Made by a program: the position numbers and the translations under genes. Below, in pieces: positions 35,153 to 43,840 of a stretch of 64,000 nt of DNA. The stretch's first letter is position 1. Each line of letters begins with the position of its first letter. The notes beneath the pieces were generated by a model. It was not told the DNA's origin and ran no database searches. It saw nothing but the letters and a program-made list of their open reading frames with translations. The stretch comes from Rhizobium sp. L1K21 (GTDB lineage Bacteria > Pseudomonadota > Alphaproteobacteria > Rhizobiales > Rhizobiaceae), in contig NZ_JAMXLE010000003.1 in assembly GCF_024055895.1 (NCBI RefSeq), positions 62,001 to 126,000 on the forward strand, read 5' to 3'.

Positions 35153-36349
35153 ATGAGTGCAGATTCCTCAATCAGTTCGTCGCGAGCCAAACGCCGTCCG
35201 CTAGCCGAAATAGTGGTCGAACAGATTTCCAGCATCATTTTGAATGGAGAATTGCGCCCTGGCGACAAGCTCAATGAAGCGGAAATAGCGGAACGTCTGA
35301 AGGTCAGTCGCGGCCCTGTTCGCGAAGCCACGCGCCAGCTCAAGGAAGCTGGCTTGCTTGAGACTCATGCCTATCGCGGGGCGTTCGTGCGGAAACTGGA
35401 CCAGCGCGAGATCTCCGACATATATGCTTTACGGGAAATTTTGGAATGCACTGCCGCTCTGGCTGCGGTTCGCCTTGCTTCGCCAGACGATTTCGGAGCA
35501 ATTGAGAACGCATTGCGCGATACTGAAACGGCTGCCCTCTCGAATGCGCGCGCCAGAATGATCGAGGCGGACGTGGCATTTCACACAGCGCTGTGCCACG
35601 CCGGCCATAATGGCCGCATCACCGAGACATTCAGCAAGCTGGCGACGGAGTTGCGGCTTGTTCATCTGATGATGAGTCCAAATCCCGACCAGCTTAAAGC
35701 CGCTGCCCTCGATCATCGCACGATCATGGAAGCATTGCGAAACAGAACGCCCGACAGGCTGATCGCCGCCCTGCGCAGCCACATAACCGGGGAGCGTGAT
35801 TTGGTTCTCCAATATCTGGGACCTCACGGTGATACAGCAAACACCGCCTCCCCTGCTGCATCAATCTCGCAGGAAATGCCCCTGGCATCGCGTTTCATTG
35901 GCAAAGTGAGCGTTCGCAAACACACCTCTGAAGATTTCCCGCTTCTCGCCCGCATGAATCGCGAACTGGCAGACGACGAAGGTCATCGCAATCCGATGAA
36001 TGTCTCGGAAATGGAAGAACGTTTCCGCAAGTTTGTGGGTCACGAGGGATGGAGCGTCGACCTCTTCCTGCTCGACGACGAAATTGTAGGATATGCCACG
36101 CATAAACGGGAGACGGACCCGTCCAACCCACGAAGGCAGCGTATCTTTTTGCGGCAGTTTTTTATCGTCCGTCATTATCGTCGCGACGGCATGGGCCAGG
36201 CCGCGTTTAATGCGCTGGCTTCTGCCCGTTTCAAAGCCGGAGACCATCTCATGCTCGAGGCAATCGAAAACAATCCGGGCGGTCGCGTATTCTGGCAGCG
36301 TCTCGGCTTTACGCCTTATAGCGCCATCCTTGAATATACCATTCCCTGA
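35153..36349 (+). CDS. GntR/FCD regulator fused to a GNAT acetyltransferase domain
   Basis: 398 aa. Residues 15-80: GntR winged helix (LNEAEIAERLKVSRGPVREA). Residues 85-222: FCD ligand domain with metal-type residues Asp140, His144, His188 and His210. Linker 224-248 is Ala/Pro-rich. Residues 250-398: complete GNAT domain with RRDGMG (343-348) as the acetyl-CoA loop, similar to the free GNAT at 31670. No frameshift or internal stop supports a two-gene artefact. Fusion suggests that the regulator senses or modifies the pathway compound, or is controlled by acetyl-CoA. Likely binds the TTGTCAACAA pair. Confidence 0.88.
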   Translation: MSADSSISSSRAKRRPLAEIVVEQISSIILNGELRPGDKLNEAEIAERLKVSRGPVREATRQLKEAGLLETHAYRGAFVRKLDQREISDIYALREILECTAALAAVRLASPDDFGAIENALRDTETAALSNARARMIEADVAFHTALCHAGHNGRITETFSKLATELRLVHLMMSPNPDQLKAAALDHRTIMEALRNRTPDRLIAALRSHITGERDLVLQYLGPHGDTANTASPAASISQEMPLASRFIGKVSVRKHTSEDFPLLARMNRELADDEGHRNPMNVSEMEERFRKFVGHEGWSVDLFLLDDEIVGYATHKRETDPSNPRRQRIFLRQFFIVRHYRRDGMGQAAFNALASARFKAGDHLMLEAIENNPGGRVFWQRLGFTPYSAILEYTIP

Positions 36350-36653
36350 GGAGGCGCAGGACCACGCCCGAATGCCCGGTTCTCTTTTGCGCTCCCCTTC
36401 AAGTCAACACACCAGCGCGATCCAAAGTGTCGCGCCAGCCATCGCCAGCTACGTCAACACCGATGAAGGATCCGCGCACCAACGCCGACCGGATGCAGAA
36501 TATGCAGACCCTTCGGCCGCTCGGGGCGGCTAAATGGATCAAGGCCCATTGGCGCTACGACTACAAGCGTGGTGCTTGGGACTGGGTTCCGGACATTGGA
36601 ACAAATCGATGGGCCGCTTGGCTCCAGACATGGGCGACAACCTTGCTGTTACC
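36350..36653. other. Gap with an unassigned open frame
   Basis: 304 nt between the fusion regulator and the scpB remnant. A plus-strand frame from ATG 36463 to about 36650 encodes a Trp-rich stretch (KWIKAHWRYDYKRGAWDWV) that I do not recognise; it then runs antisense through the scpB remnant. It may be a fragment brought in when scpB was broken. Confidence 0.3.
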
Positions 36654-36875
36654 ATCGATCAGCAGATCGATGCTGAAGTCTTTTCCGATGACCCGAACCA
36701 AGGTCTCACGACCGACCGGCTCGCTCGACGCAGAGGTCACCGCATCCACCCTGAGCATCCATTCCCGCCAGCGCAGTGCCGGCGGCAGGTCTTCCAGCTC
36801 CCGATCAAACAGACGTTCGTCTGCTGCGTTCGCTTTCCGGCGGGCTTTGGCTGTGCTTGATCCCGTCATCGTCAC
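36654..36875 (-). pseudogene. scpB N-terminal fragment (plasmid-type ScpB)
   Basis: About 74 codons matching the start of the ScpB-like chromosome-segregation protein found on rhizobial plasmids (ERLFDRELEDLPPALRWREW, then SSEPVGRETLVRV and SIDLLID). After SIDLLID the frame continues into unrelated sequence, so some two thirds of the protein are lost. It begins right after the DUF1403 stop, the usual gene order for this pair. Confidence 0.65.
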
Positions 36876-37833
36876 AACCCGCAGATCCGCAAGGAGGGGC
36901 AGCCCGACAGTTCGCGCACGGCACCAAAGCCTTCCAACCGTTCAAACAGTTTCGTCGCGGCCCAAAGGGAGAGATAGCTGCCGGGCACCGTCGCCGGCAA
37001 TGCATCCTCTTCCAACAGCCTGCGTATAACGGCGTCGGCACGCTTTGATCGAACCTTCGGCGTTACGGCCAGAAGCGTGTCCGCGCGCCGGGCAATTTCA
37101 TTCGCCGAGCGTAAGGTCATTCCCGCGCCTTCCACCAGCGCCAGATAGACCGTGCGCGGAAAGCCGGCCTCGCCGGGACGCACGCGCCCCTTGGCCCCGA
37201 GTGTGCGGAAGGCAGGACCGGAACGCTTGGCCATCGGCAGCACAGGCCCGGTCCCATTTCAGCAGGACCGCGATCAGCATGTCGGAGAGCGCCCTGGCGA
37301 GTGGTTCGGCATTCGGACGGACGACAAGGATCGCAGTCACAAGGTCCGCCACTGCGAAGGGTGCCGCCCGTCCGGACTGGACGACAGATTCGACCAGATC
37401 GGGGATGGAGGCAAGGCCAACGTCCCAGGCCAATCCCAAAAGATCGACCAACGCAGCGACCGCCTTCGAGGAGAAACCCGGTTTCCGATCCGTGATCCTT
37501 TTGGAGGCCAGAAACACGATTCCCCGCCGGCCCCGGATCGTCGCCGGAGGCCGTGAACGAAAGCGCATCACGCGACGCGTGTTTGTCCTCATTGCGGCCC
37601 ATCAACCGCACGACCGCCGCGGCGCATTTCAGCGCCTGACGCTGCCGCCAGCAGCCCGCCCATCCGGGTTCGGGATGCACAAGATCATCCAGTGATTTCA
37701 GAGCGATATCCGCATCACATTCCGCATCCGTCTCTGCCAGATGACGCCCGCGCGGAATGGACCAAGCCGGTAACAGCGCCGGTGGCCTGTATCCCGGGAA
37801 GATGGTGGGAGAAGGCGAATCATGCCCGCGAGA
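36872..37833 (-). pseudogene. DUF1403 family gene, two frameshifts
   Basis: Minus-strand remnant in three frames. From 37833: PPALLPAWSIPRGRHLAETD and HPEPGWAGCWRQRQALKCA; near 37530 it moves to a frame reading VAALVDLLGLAWDVGLASIP and FAVADLVTAILVVRPNAEPL; near 37240 it moves again to [20 protein letters not shown] and [16 protein letters not shown], ending at 36872. The original start codon was not found. The pieces are in order, so this is decay by small indels rather than rearrangement. Confidence 0.7.
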
Positions 37834-38276
37834 CTACATGATACGAGCAGTTTTGACAGTCTACTCGCATCTAACCGCACAGACCGTAGTAATGGCATAA
37901 TGCCCGATAAGATTGCATTATCGTTCATATTGTACATTATAAAGAAAACCCACGCTCAGAGGCCGCAAATCCCCGAAAATGACATCGATCTGCACGCTGC
38001 GCCGTCTCTCAGCGCGGTGCGATGAGCATTCAGAGCTTTCGGCGTGCCCACACATGAAGGTAAGCCACATCTGGAATGGGTTCTGATACGCCAAGCCGGC
38101 CACAGCGGCCTTTAGCCGGTTTATCAAAACATTCCCGCTTTAAGAGACGGTAAACGGCGCTTGAAAATTGCGCATACGTCCGGCCGCTTTTGCGCGTCCA
38201 TTGTCGCCGGCACCACTGCAAACGGAACCTGCCGGTCGGTCTTCGGCCAACCTGTCCTCCTGTCGCATTATTGCTC
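37834..38276. other. Intergenic region before the GntR/UTRA operon
   Basis: About 440 nt with no supported gene. AT-rich between 37880 and 37960. Short open frames on both strands have no recognisable content. Confidence 0.5.
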
Positions 38277-38335
38277 TTGACAGCATGTCGGAAATGCTTC
38301 GACTATGTGAACAGGTCTGAACAGGTATATCAGAC
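38277..38335 (+). promoter_or_regulatory. Promoter and dyad of the yegUVW-like operon
   Basis: TTGACA at 38277-38282 and GACTAT at 38301-38306 (18-nt spacing) form a plausible sigma70 promoter. Around the expected start site lie TGAACAGGT twice in tandem (38308-38316, 38318-38326) and GTCTGA/TCAGAC (38315-38320, 38330-38335), a 6-bp dyad with a 9-nt spacer. Likely the operator of the GntR regulator encoded next. Confidence 0.45.
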
Positions 38336-38354
38336 ACGATTGATCAAGGACCTT

Positions 38355-39077
38355 ATGTCGATGAAAGCCAAGCTGGACCCCGGAGCACCAAAACCGCAAC
38401 AGATCGCAAGTGTTCTGGAGCAGGAAATCCGCTCGGGCGTTCTCGGTTTCGGGGACAGGTTGCAAAGCGAGAGCGAGCTTGTGCGCCGCTTTTCGGTGAG
38501 CCGGAATACGCTGCGCAAAGGCCTTGAGGAGCTCAACAGCCGCGGACTGATCACCACCAAGGTGGGTATCGGCTCCTTCGTCACCTTCAATGGCAAGACG
38601 ATTGAGGATGTCTCCGGCTGGTCGAAGGCGCTGGCTGAAGTCGGGGCGAAAACGCAAACCACCATCCTGCGGATCGAGGTTCTGCAGGACGCAGATCTTG
38701 CCGAACAGCTGAAAATCGACAATCCCTTTTTCATTGCCGTCGATCGCCTTCGCAGCCTCACGCCGGATCAGACGCCGATTTCGTTGGAGCGCAGCCGCCT
38801 GCCCCTTCTGCCCGAGCTGGAAAGCGTGCCATTGCGCGGCCTCAAGGCGGGCTCCTTGCACGAAACGCTGCGCGAGGCGGGTCTCATTACAACACATGGC
38901 GAGGAATGGGCCGGCGTGGAGATGCTGAGCGCGGAAGACGCCGACCTTTTGAAGCGCGCGCCGGGGCTGGCGTTTTTGAGAACAAGCCGACTGGCGCGCT
39001 GCGCCGATGGTCGGCCCATTGAATATGTCGTCAGCCTTCTCGACCCATCGCATTTTGCATTGCATCTGGAGTTTTAA
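38355..39077 (+). CDS. GntR/HutC family regulator with UTRA domain (YegW-like)
   Basis: 240 aa. Winged helix at residues 8-75 (LQSESELVRRFSVSRNTLRKGLEELNSRG split), then a UTRA ligand domain ending in ADGRPIEYVVSLLDPSHFALHLEF, typical of HutC-type proteins. ATG 38355 has AAGGA 5 nt upstream; the longer frame overlaps the promoter. First gene of the operon with ADP-ribosylglycohydrolase and PfkB kinase; E. coli YegW occupies the same place next to yegU-yegV. Expected to bind the local dyad and respond to a nucleoside or sugar derivative. Confidence 0.85.
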   Translation: MSMKAKLDPGAPKPQQIASVLEQEIRSGVLGFGDRLQSESELVRRFSVSRNTLRKGLEELNSRGLITTKVGIGSFVTFNGKTIEDVSGWSKALAEVGAKTQTTILRIEVLQDADLAEQLKIDNPFFIAVDRLRSLTPDQTPISLERSRLPLLPELESVPLRGLKAGSLHETLREAGLITTHGEEWAGVEMLSAEDADLLKRAPGLAFLRTSRLARCADGRPIEYVVSLLDPSHFALHLEF

Positions 39078-39079
39078 GC

Positions 39080-40114
39080 TTGGAAACGTCCAAAGACACC
39101 ATCATCGATCATGCTCTGGCCGCTTTGGCCGGTGGCGCGCTGGGCGATGCCCTTGGAATGCCCACGCAGCTTCTCTCGCCGAAACAGATTGCGGAAAGCT
39201 ACGGCAATGTTGATGATTTTGTCGCCCCTACTGAAGACCATCCGGTGTCCAAGGGCCTGCCGCCCGGTGCCATTACCGATGACACCGAGCAGACCCTGTT
39301 GTTGGGTTCCGTGCTCCTCGACTCCTCGGGTGGCTTTGACCACGCCCTGTGGATCAAGGCGCTGGTGGATTGGGAAGAAGACATCCGTGCGCGTGGCGGT
39401 TACGACCTTCTCGGCCCTTCCACCAAACGCGCCATAGACGCCATCAATCGCGGCGTCGCGCCAGGCGAGGCCGGGCGATACGGCGACACCAATGGCGCAG
39501 CCATGCGCGTTGCACCGGTCGGCATCATGTTGCCACCAACGCAGGAACTGATCGCAATGGTCGCTGAAACCTGCCGCTCAACCCACAATACGACGATAGC
39601 CATTTCGGCGGCAGTTGCGGTTGCCACAATGGTCAGTTGCGGTGTTGCCGGCATGAAATGGCGTGATGCCATCCCGGTTGCGCTCGACGCCTGCCGAACG
39701 GCGGAAAGCGAAGGAAGCTGGGTTGCCGGCGGGCGCGTTTCCGCCCGCATCGCCTGGGCCCTGTCGCTTGCCGAAAAGGCCACCAGCAGCGCAGAACGCC
39801 GCGCGCTTTTTGATCTGGTCGGAACCAGCGTCGCCTCGCAAGAGTCCGTTCCAGCCGCCTTTGCCGTTCTCGCGCTCGCTGATGGCAATTGCTGGCAGGC
39901 CGCAGTCATCGCGGCCAATCTCGGCGGTGATACCGATACGATCGGGGCGATTGCCTGCTCCATGGCCGGCGCTTGTGGCGGATATGAAAGCTTGCCTGCA
40001 GACAAGATTGGCAAACTGGTTGGTTTTGATCTCAACAAGGCAAAAAATCTGGCGACAGCGCTGGCCGATCGGCGCCTGTCCCACATGAGGGCGCATGAGG
40101 TTCGCGATGGCTGA
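39080..40114 (+). CDS. ADP-ribosylglycohydrolase family protein (YegU-like)
   Basis: 344 aa all-helical hydrolase. Metal-site motifs in order: GALGDALGMP (residue 18 on), TDDTEQT, GDTNGAAMRVAP, STHNTTIA and the C-terminal GGDTDTIGAIA. Cleaves N- or O-glycosidic bonds of ADP-ribose or related ribosides in the cytosol. The start is TTG 39080, 2 nt after the regulator stop with GGAG 8 nt upstream. In this operon a free nucleoside-type substrate is likelier than an ADP-ribosylated protein. Confidence 0.87.
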   Translation: METSKDTIIDHALAALAGGALGDALGMPTQLLSPKQIAESYGNVDDFVAPTEDHPVSKGLPPGAITDDTEQTLLLGSVLLDSSGGFDHALWIKALVDWEEDIRARGGYDLLGPSTKRAIDAINRGVAPGEAGRYGDTNGAAMRVAPVGIMLPPTQELIAMVAETCRSTHNTTIAISAAVAVATMVSCGVAGMKWRDAIPVALDACRTAESEGSWVAGGRVSARIAWALSLAEKATSSAERRALFDLVGTSVASQESVPAAFAVLALADGNCWQAAVIAANLGGDTDTIGAIACSMAGACGGYESLPADKIGKLVGFDLNKAKNLATALADRRLSHMRAHEVRDG

Positions 40115-41087
40115 GCCGCGGCTTTTCCATATCGGCAGCGCCGTGATCGACTATATTTACCAGTTGGAGCGCCTGCCCAATCCCGGTGACGATCTGCTCG
40201 CTTCCGATTTCGCGGTATCGCCAGGCGGCGGCTTCAATATGTTGCTCGCGGCAAAGCGCAGCGGAATGGAAAGTTGCTACGCTGGCAAGATCGGCAATGG
40301 CCCGGCTGGCGCTTTGCTGGAAGCCGCCTTGCGGGCCGAAGGCATCAAGAGCCTGAATAACAAGGCGGCTGATATCGACACGGGAACATGCATCGTTCTG
40401 ATCACCAGCGATGGTGAACGCACCTTTATCTCCCGCCAGGGTGCCGAAGCGCAGATGACGATGGCAGAGCTGAATGCCGTTCCCGCAGCTGCGGGTGATT
40501 GGGTCTTTACCTCCGGTTATACGCTCGCCTATCCCGAATGCCGCCAGGCCCTGGCGCGTTTCATCGAAAGCTTGCCCAAGGACCGCTCTTTTGTGCTCGA
40601 TCCGACGGGTGCTGTCGCCGCGATTCCCGCCGACATTCTGGCTCGTGTGCTCAAACGCGCCGACTGGCTGACCTGCAATGAAGCCGAAGGCCAACAGATA
40701 GCGGGCGAGATGGAGGGGCAGGCGCTCAGCCAAGCGCTTCTGGAGCGCTTCTGTCCCAATGCAAAGGGTGTGGTCGTGCGCTGCGGCGGCAAAGGGGCCT
40801 TTCTGGCGCTGCGCGGCCAGGCTCCCCTCTTCCTGCCTGCCTTCAAGGTCGAAACAATCGACACCAATGGGGCGGGCGATGTCCATGCAGGGGCCTTTAT
40901 CGCCGCGCTTGCCCGCGGCGAAAGCCCTCAGAACGCTTTAAGGCGGGCCAATGCGGCCGCAGCCATGTCGACCACGCGCAAAGGCGGAGCCAGCGCGCCA
41001 ACACGTCAAGAAGTCGAGGCATTCCTGAACCGTGCCCAGGAAGCCGAAATCGACCGTCGAGACAAGGGAACAGGCACTGAAAACTGA
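40107..41087 (+). CDS. PfkB family carbohydrate/nucleoside kinase (YegV-like)
   Basis: 326 aa ribokinase fold. PGGGFNMLLAAKRSG near residue 38 is the substrate loop, and DTNGAGDVHAGAFIAAL (catalytic Asp in GAGD) the PfkB signature 2. ATG 40107 overlaps the glycohydrolase stop by 8 nt and has GAGG upstream. Probably phosphorylates the ribose or riboside released or handled by the glycohydrolase, pulling it into central metabolism. Confidence 0.88.
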   Translation: MAEPRLFHIGSAVIDYIYQLERLPNPGDDLLASDFAVSPGGGFNMLLAAKRSGMESCYAGKIGNGPAGALLEAALRAEGIKSLNNKAADIDTGTCIVLITSDGERTFISRQGAEAQMTMAELNAVPAAAGDWVFTSGYTLAYPECRQALARFIESLPKDRSFVLDPTGAVAAIPADILARVLKRADWLTCNEAEGQQIAGEMEGQALSQALLERFCPNAKGVVVRCGGKGAFLALRGQAPLFLPAFKVETIDTNGAGDVHAGAFIAALARGESPQNALRRANAAAAMSTTRKGGASAPTRQEVEAFLNRAQEAEIDRRDKGTGTEN

Positions 41088-41099
41088 GAGGACACGACA

Positions 41100-42152
41100 A
41101 TGAAAACCTATTCGCTTCTGGTGGCCGCGGCCTCCGTGACGCTTTTGATGCAGAGTTCGGCACTGGCCGGTGATGTTCATGTGTTGAACTGGAAAGGTTA
41201 TGGCACCGATGAAAGCTGGGCCGTTGAAGCCTTCGAAAAGGCCACCGGCCACAAGGTCATCAACGACTATTTCAATTCCGAACAGGAAATGCTCACCAAA
41301 CTTCGGACCAATCCGGGCCTCTATGATGTCGTGATGATCAATGCGGCCTTCAACGATCAGGCAACCGCCGAAGGTCTCATTCAGCCCATCGACGTCTCGA
41401 AGATCCCCAATGCCGCCGATATCGGGGAAGAAAAAGCCGCCTCCCCCATGCTCAACCACGATGGCAAAGTTTATGGCGTGCCGTGGGTCTGGGGCCTGAC
41501 ATCGATCGCTGTGAACGATAAATCCTTTGACGAGACCCCGACCTCCATTCAGGTCATGTGGGATGAAGCCCACAAAGGCCGTGTCACGCTGCGCGATGAC
41601 GCCTTGGAAGCCATCCAGTTCGGCGCCATCGCGTCCGGCCAGAACATCAACGACATCAAGGATATGGACGCGGTCAAGGCAAAACTGACCTCGCTCATCC
41701 CGCAGATCAAGACCTTCTGGGGTTCGGAAAACGACTGGAACCAGATGGTGGCAGCAAATCAGATCGATGTCGGCACCTATTGGAGCGGTTCGGCGTCGCG
41801 CGCGAAGAAAAACTTCAATCTGCCGGTCACGTTCGTGGTGCCGGAAGAGGGTGCCGTCGGCTGGCTGGATGCGCTGTCCATCCCCAAGGATTCAAAGAAT
41901 GTTGAGGGGGCTGAAGCCTTTATAAACTACATGATCGATCCGGCTTTTTATACCGAATGGGACGAAAAGGTTGGTGCGCCGGTCTCTGCAAACCTCAAGG
42001 CGGTCGCAGCGCTTCCCGAAGACGCCTTCAACCGCAAGGTCATGGGCGATCCGAAGGTTGCAGAACGTATCCAGTTCCAGGCACCCGTTTCCGATGCCGA
42101 TCGCGAAGCCTACCTGAAAATCTGGCAGGAACTGAAGGTCAACGTTCAGTAA
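41100..42152 (+). CDS. ABC transporter substrate-binding protein (PotD-like)
   Basis: 350 aa with signal peptide (cleaved near SALAGDV). PotD/PotF-type fold: VHVLNWKGYGTDESWAVEAFEKATGHKV and YGVPWVWGLTSIAVNDKSF. Family ligands are polyamines, but members of catabolic operons bind other compounds. Leader GAGAGGA before ATG 41100. Directly downstream of the glycohydrolase-kinase pair, so its ligand is likely a cationic or nucleoside-like substrate of those enzymes. Confidence 0.87.
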   Translation: MKTYSLLVAAASVTLLMQSSALAGDVHVLNWKGYGTDESWAVEAFEKATGHKVINDYFNSEQEMLTKLRTNPGLYDVVMINAAFNDQATAEGLIQPIDVSKIPNAADIGEEKAASPMLNHDGKVYGVPWVWGLTSIAVNDKSFDETPTSIQVMWDEAHKGRVTLRDDALEAIQFGAIASGQNINDIKDMDAVKAKLTSLIPQIKTFWGSENDWNQMVAANQIDVGTYWSGSASRAKKNFNLPVTFVVPEEGAVGWLDALSIPKDSKNVEGAEAFINYMIDPAFYTEWDEKVGAPVSANLKAVAALPEDAFNRKVMGDPKVAERIQFQAPVSDADREAYLKIWQELKVNVQ

Positions 42153-42173
42153 ATCGGCCTCTGAGGGAGGAGC

Positions 42174-43052
42174 ATGGATATGAGTGGACAATCCGTCAGC
42201 ATGGGCCGCCGTTCCCCGGCGAAAGCCGCGGCCCCCTTGCTCCTTCCCGCCTATCTCTGGCTGATCGTGGCAATATTCCTGCCACTGTCAGCCATGGTTT
42301 TCTTCTCCTTTGCCAGCGATATGCCCTTTAGTGGCAAGCCCTGGTCGCTGACGCTTTCCAATTACGCGGAATTCTTTTCCTCCAGCGTCTATGCAACCCT
42401 GCTTTTATCCTCCTTTCGCCTCGCGCTGGAGGTCACGCTTTGGTGCGTTCTGCTCGGCTTTCCAGCGGCCTATGTTCTGGCCAAGGTCTTCAAGGGCAGA
42501 ACCCGCGAGGCCGTTTTTCTGCTCGTCATCCTGCCCTTCTGGAGCAACGGTCTGGTGCGGATCTTCTCCTGGGCCATGGTGTTGCGCAGCGGCGGCATCC
42601 TGGATACCGCGCTCAATGCCGTCCTGCCTTTCAAGATCAATATCGACCTCATGTACTCCTATCCGGCGGTGATTATCGGCCTGGTTCACTCCTATGTGCC
42701 CTATATCGTGCTCACCTGCTATCTCAGCCTGCAGGCCATTGATGACAGCATCATCGAAGCGGCCCGTTCGCTTGGCGCTTCACGGCTGACCATCCTGAAA
42801 CGGCTGATCATTCCGTTGGCCCTGCCCGGCATTCTGGCGGGCTCCGTGCTGGTTTTCGTGCCGGTCATCGGTTCGTTCATGGAGCCGCGCATTCTGGGCG
42901 GCCGCACCGGCACATTCTACGGAACCGTGATCGAGGATCAGTTTGTCGCTGTCTTCAACTGGCCGCTCGGCGCTGCACTATCATTCATTCTACTGGCCGT
43001 GGTGCTTATCATTCTGGCCGCAGCATCCCCGATCATGAGGAGAGCCACATGA
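42174..43052 (+). CDS. ABC transporter permease (PotB-like)
   Basis: 292 aa with about six helices; EAA loop IIEAARSLGASRLTILKRLIIP. GGAGG before ATG 42174. Overlaps the next permease by 4 nt. Confidence 0.9.
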   Translation: MDMSGQSVSMGRRSPAKAAAPLLLPAYLWLIVAIFLPLSAMVFFSFASDMPFSGKPWSLTLSNYAEFFSSSVYATLLLSSFRLALEVTLWCVLLGFPAAYVLAKVFKGRTREAVFLLVILPFWSNGLVRIFSWAMVLRSGGILDTALNAVLPFKINIDLMYSYPAVIIGLVHSYVPYIVLTCYLSLQAIDDSIIEAARSLGASRLTILKRLIIPLALPGILAGSVLVFVPVIGSFMEPRILGGRTGTFYGTVIEDQFVAVFNWPLGAALSFILLAVVLIILAAASPIMRRAT

Positions 43053-43840
43053 GCAAGACAACGCGTTTCCTCAGCGCGCTCGGGCGCGGCTATGTCGTGC
43101 TGCTGCTCGCGTTTCTCTATCTGCCCATTTTCATCATGGGGCTGATGTCGTTCAACGCGTCGCCGTTTTACCAATTGCCCATGAAGTGGTCGACAACCTG
43201 GTATGAAGCCCTGTCTCAGGATGACAGGCTGGTGGGTGCAGCCCTCAACAGCCTGCAGATTGCAATCATCACCACAGTGATTGCCTCCATCCTTGGCACT
43301 GCCGCTTCGCTGGCGTTTTTCCGCTACAATTTCAAAGGCAAGAAGGTCCTTCAGACGCTTCTGTTGCCGCCCATCGCCATTCCTTGGCTGATCACGGGAA
43401 CGGCCATGCTGGTTTTCTTCTATGGCGTCGGCATAGGCCGCGGCCTGCATGCCATTCTGCTGGGCCATGTGGCGCTTGCCCTGCCCTACGTCATCATCGT
43501 GGTCAATGCGCGCCTTCAGACATTTGCGCCCGAACTTGAGGAGGCGGCCCGCTCGCTCGGTGCCTCGCAGTGGCAGATCACCCGCAGGATCACCCTGCCC
43601 TACATCGCACCCGGTGTGATTGCCGGCGGGCTATTCGCCTTTGCCGTGTCGTTTGACCAGTTCGTGGTGTCCTACTTCCTGGCAACGCCCGGACAAACCA
43701 CCCTTCCCGTCGAAATCTATGCCGCGATCCGCAAGGGTTTCACGCCGGAAATCAACGCCGTTTCGACCATCATCATCGTCATTTCAATGGCGCTCATGCT
43801 GTTTACGGCGCGCTTTTACAAATTCGGAGGAAATGGCTGA
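43049..43840 (+). CDS. ABC transporter permease (PotC-like)
   Basis: 263 aa; YLPIFIMGLMSFNASPFYQLP is the PotC N-terminal pattern and LEEAARSLGASQWQITRRITLP the EAA loop. ATGA overlap with PotB-like, TGATG overlap with the ATPase gene. Confidence 0.9.
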   Translation: MSKTTRFLSALGRGYVVLLLAFLYLPIFIMGLMSFNASPFYQLPMKWSTTWYEALSQDDRLVGAALNSLQIAIITTVIASILGTAASLAFFRYNFKGKKVLQTLLLPPIAIPWLITGTAMLVFFYGVGIGRGLHAILLGHVALALPYVIIVVNARLQTFAPELEEAARSLGASQWQITRRITLPYIAPGVIAGGLFAFAVSFDQFVVSYFLATPGQTTLPVEIYAAIRKGFTPEINAVSTIIIVISMALMLFTARFYKFGGNG

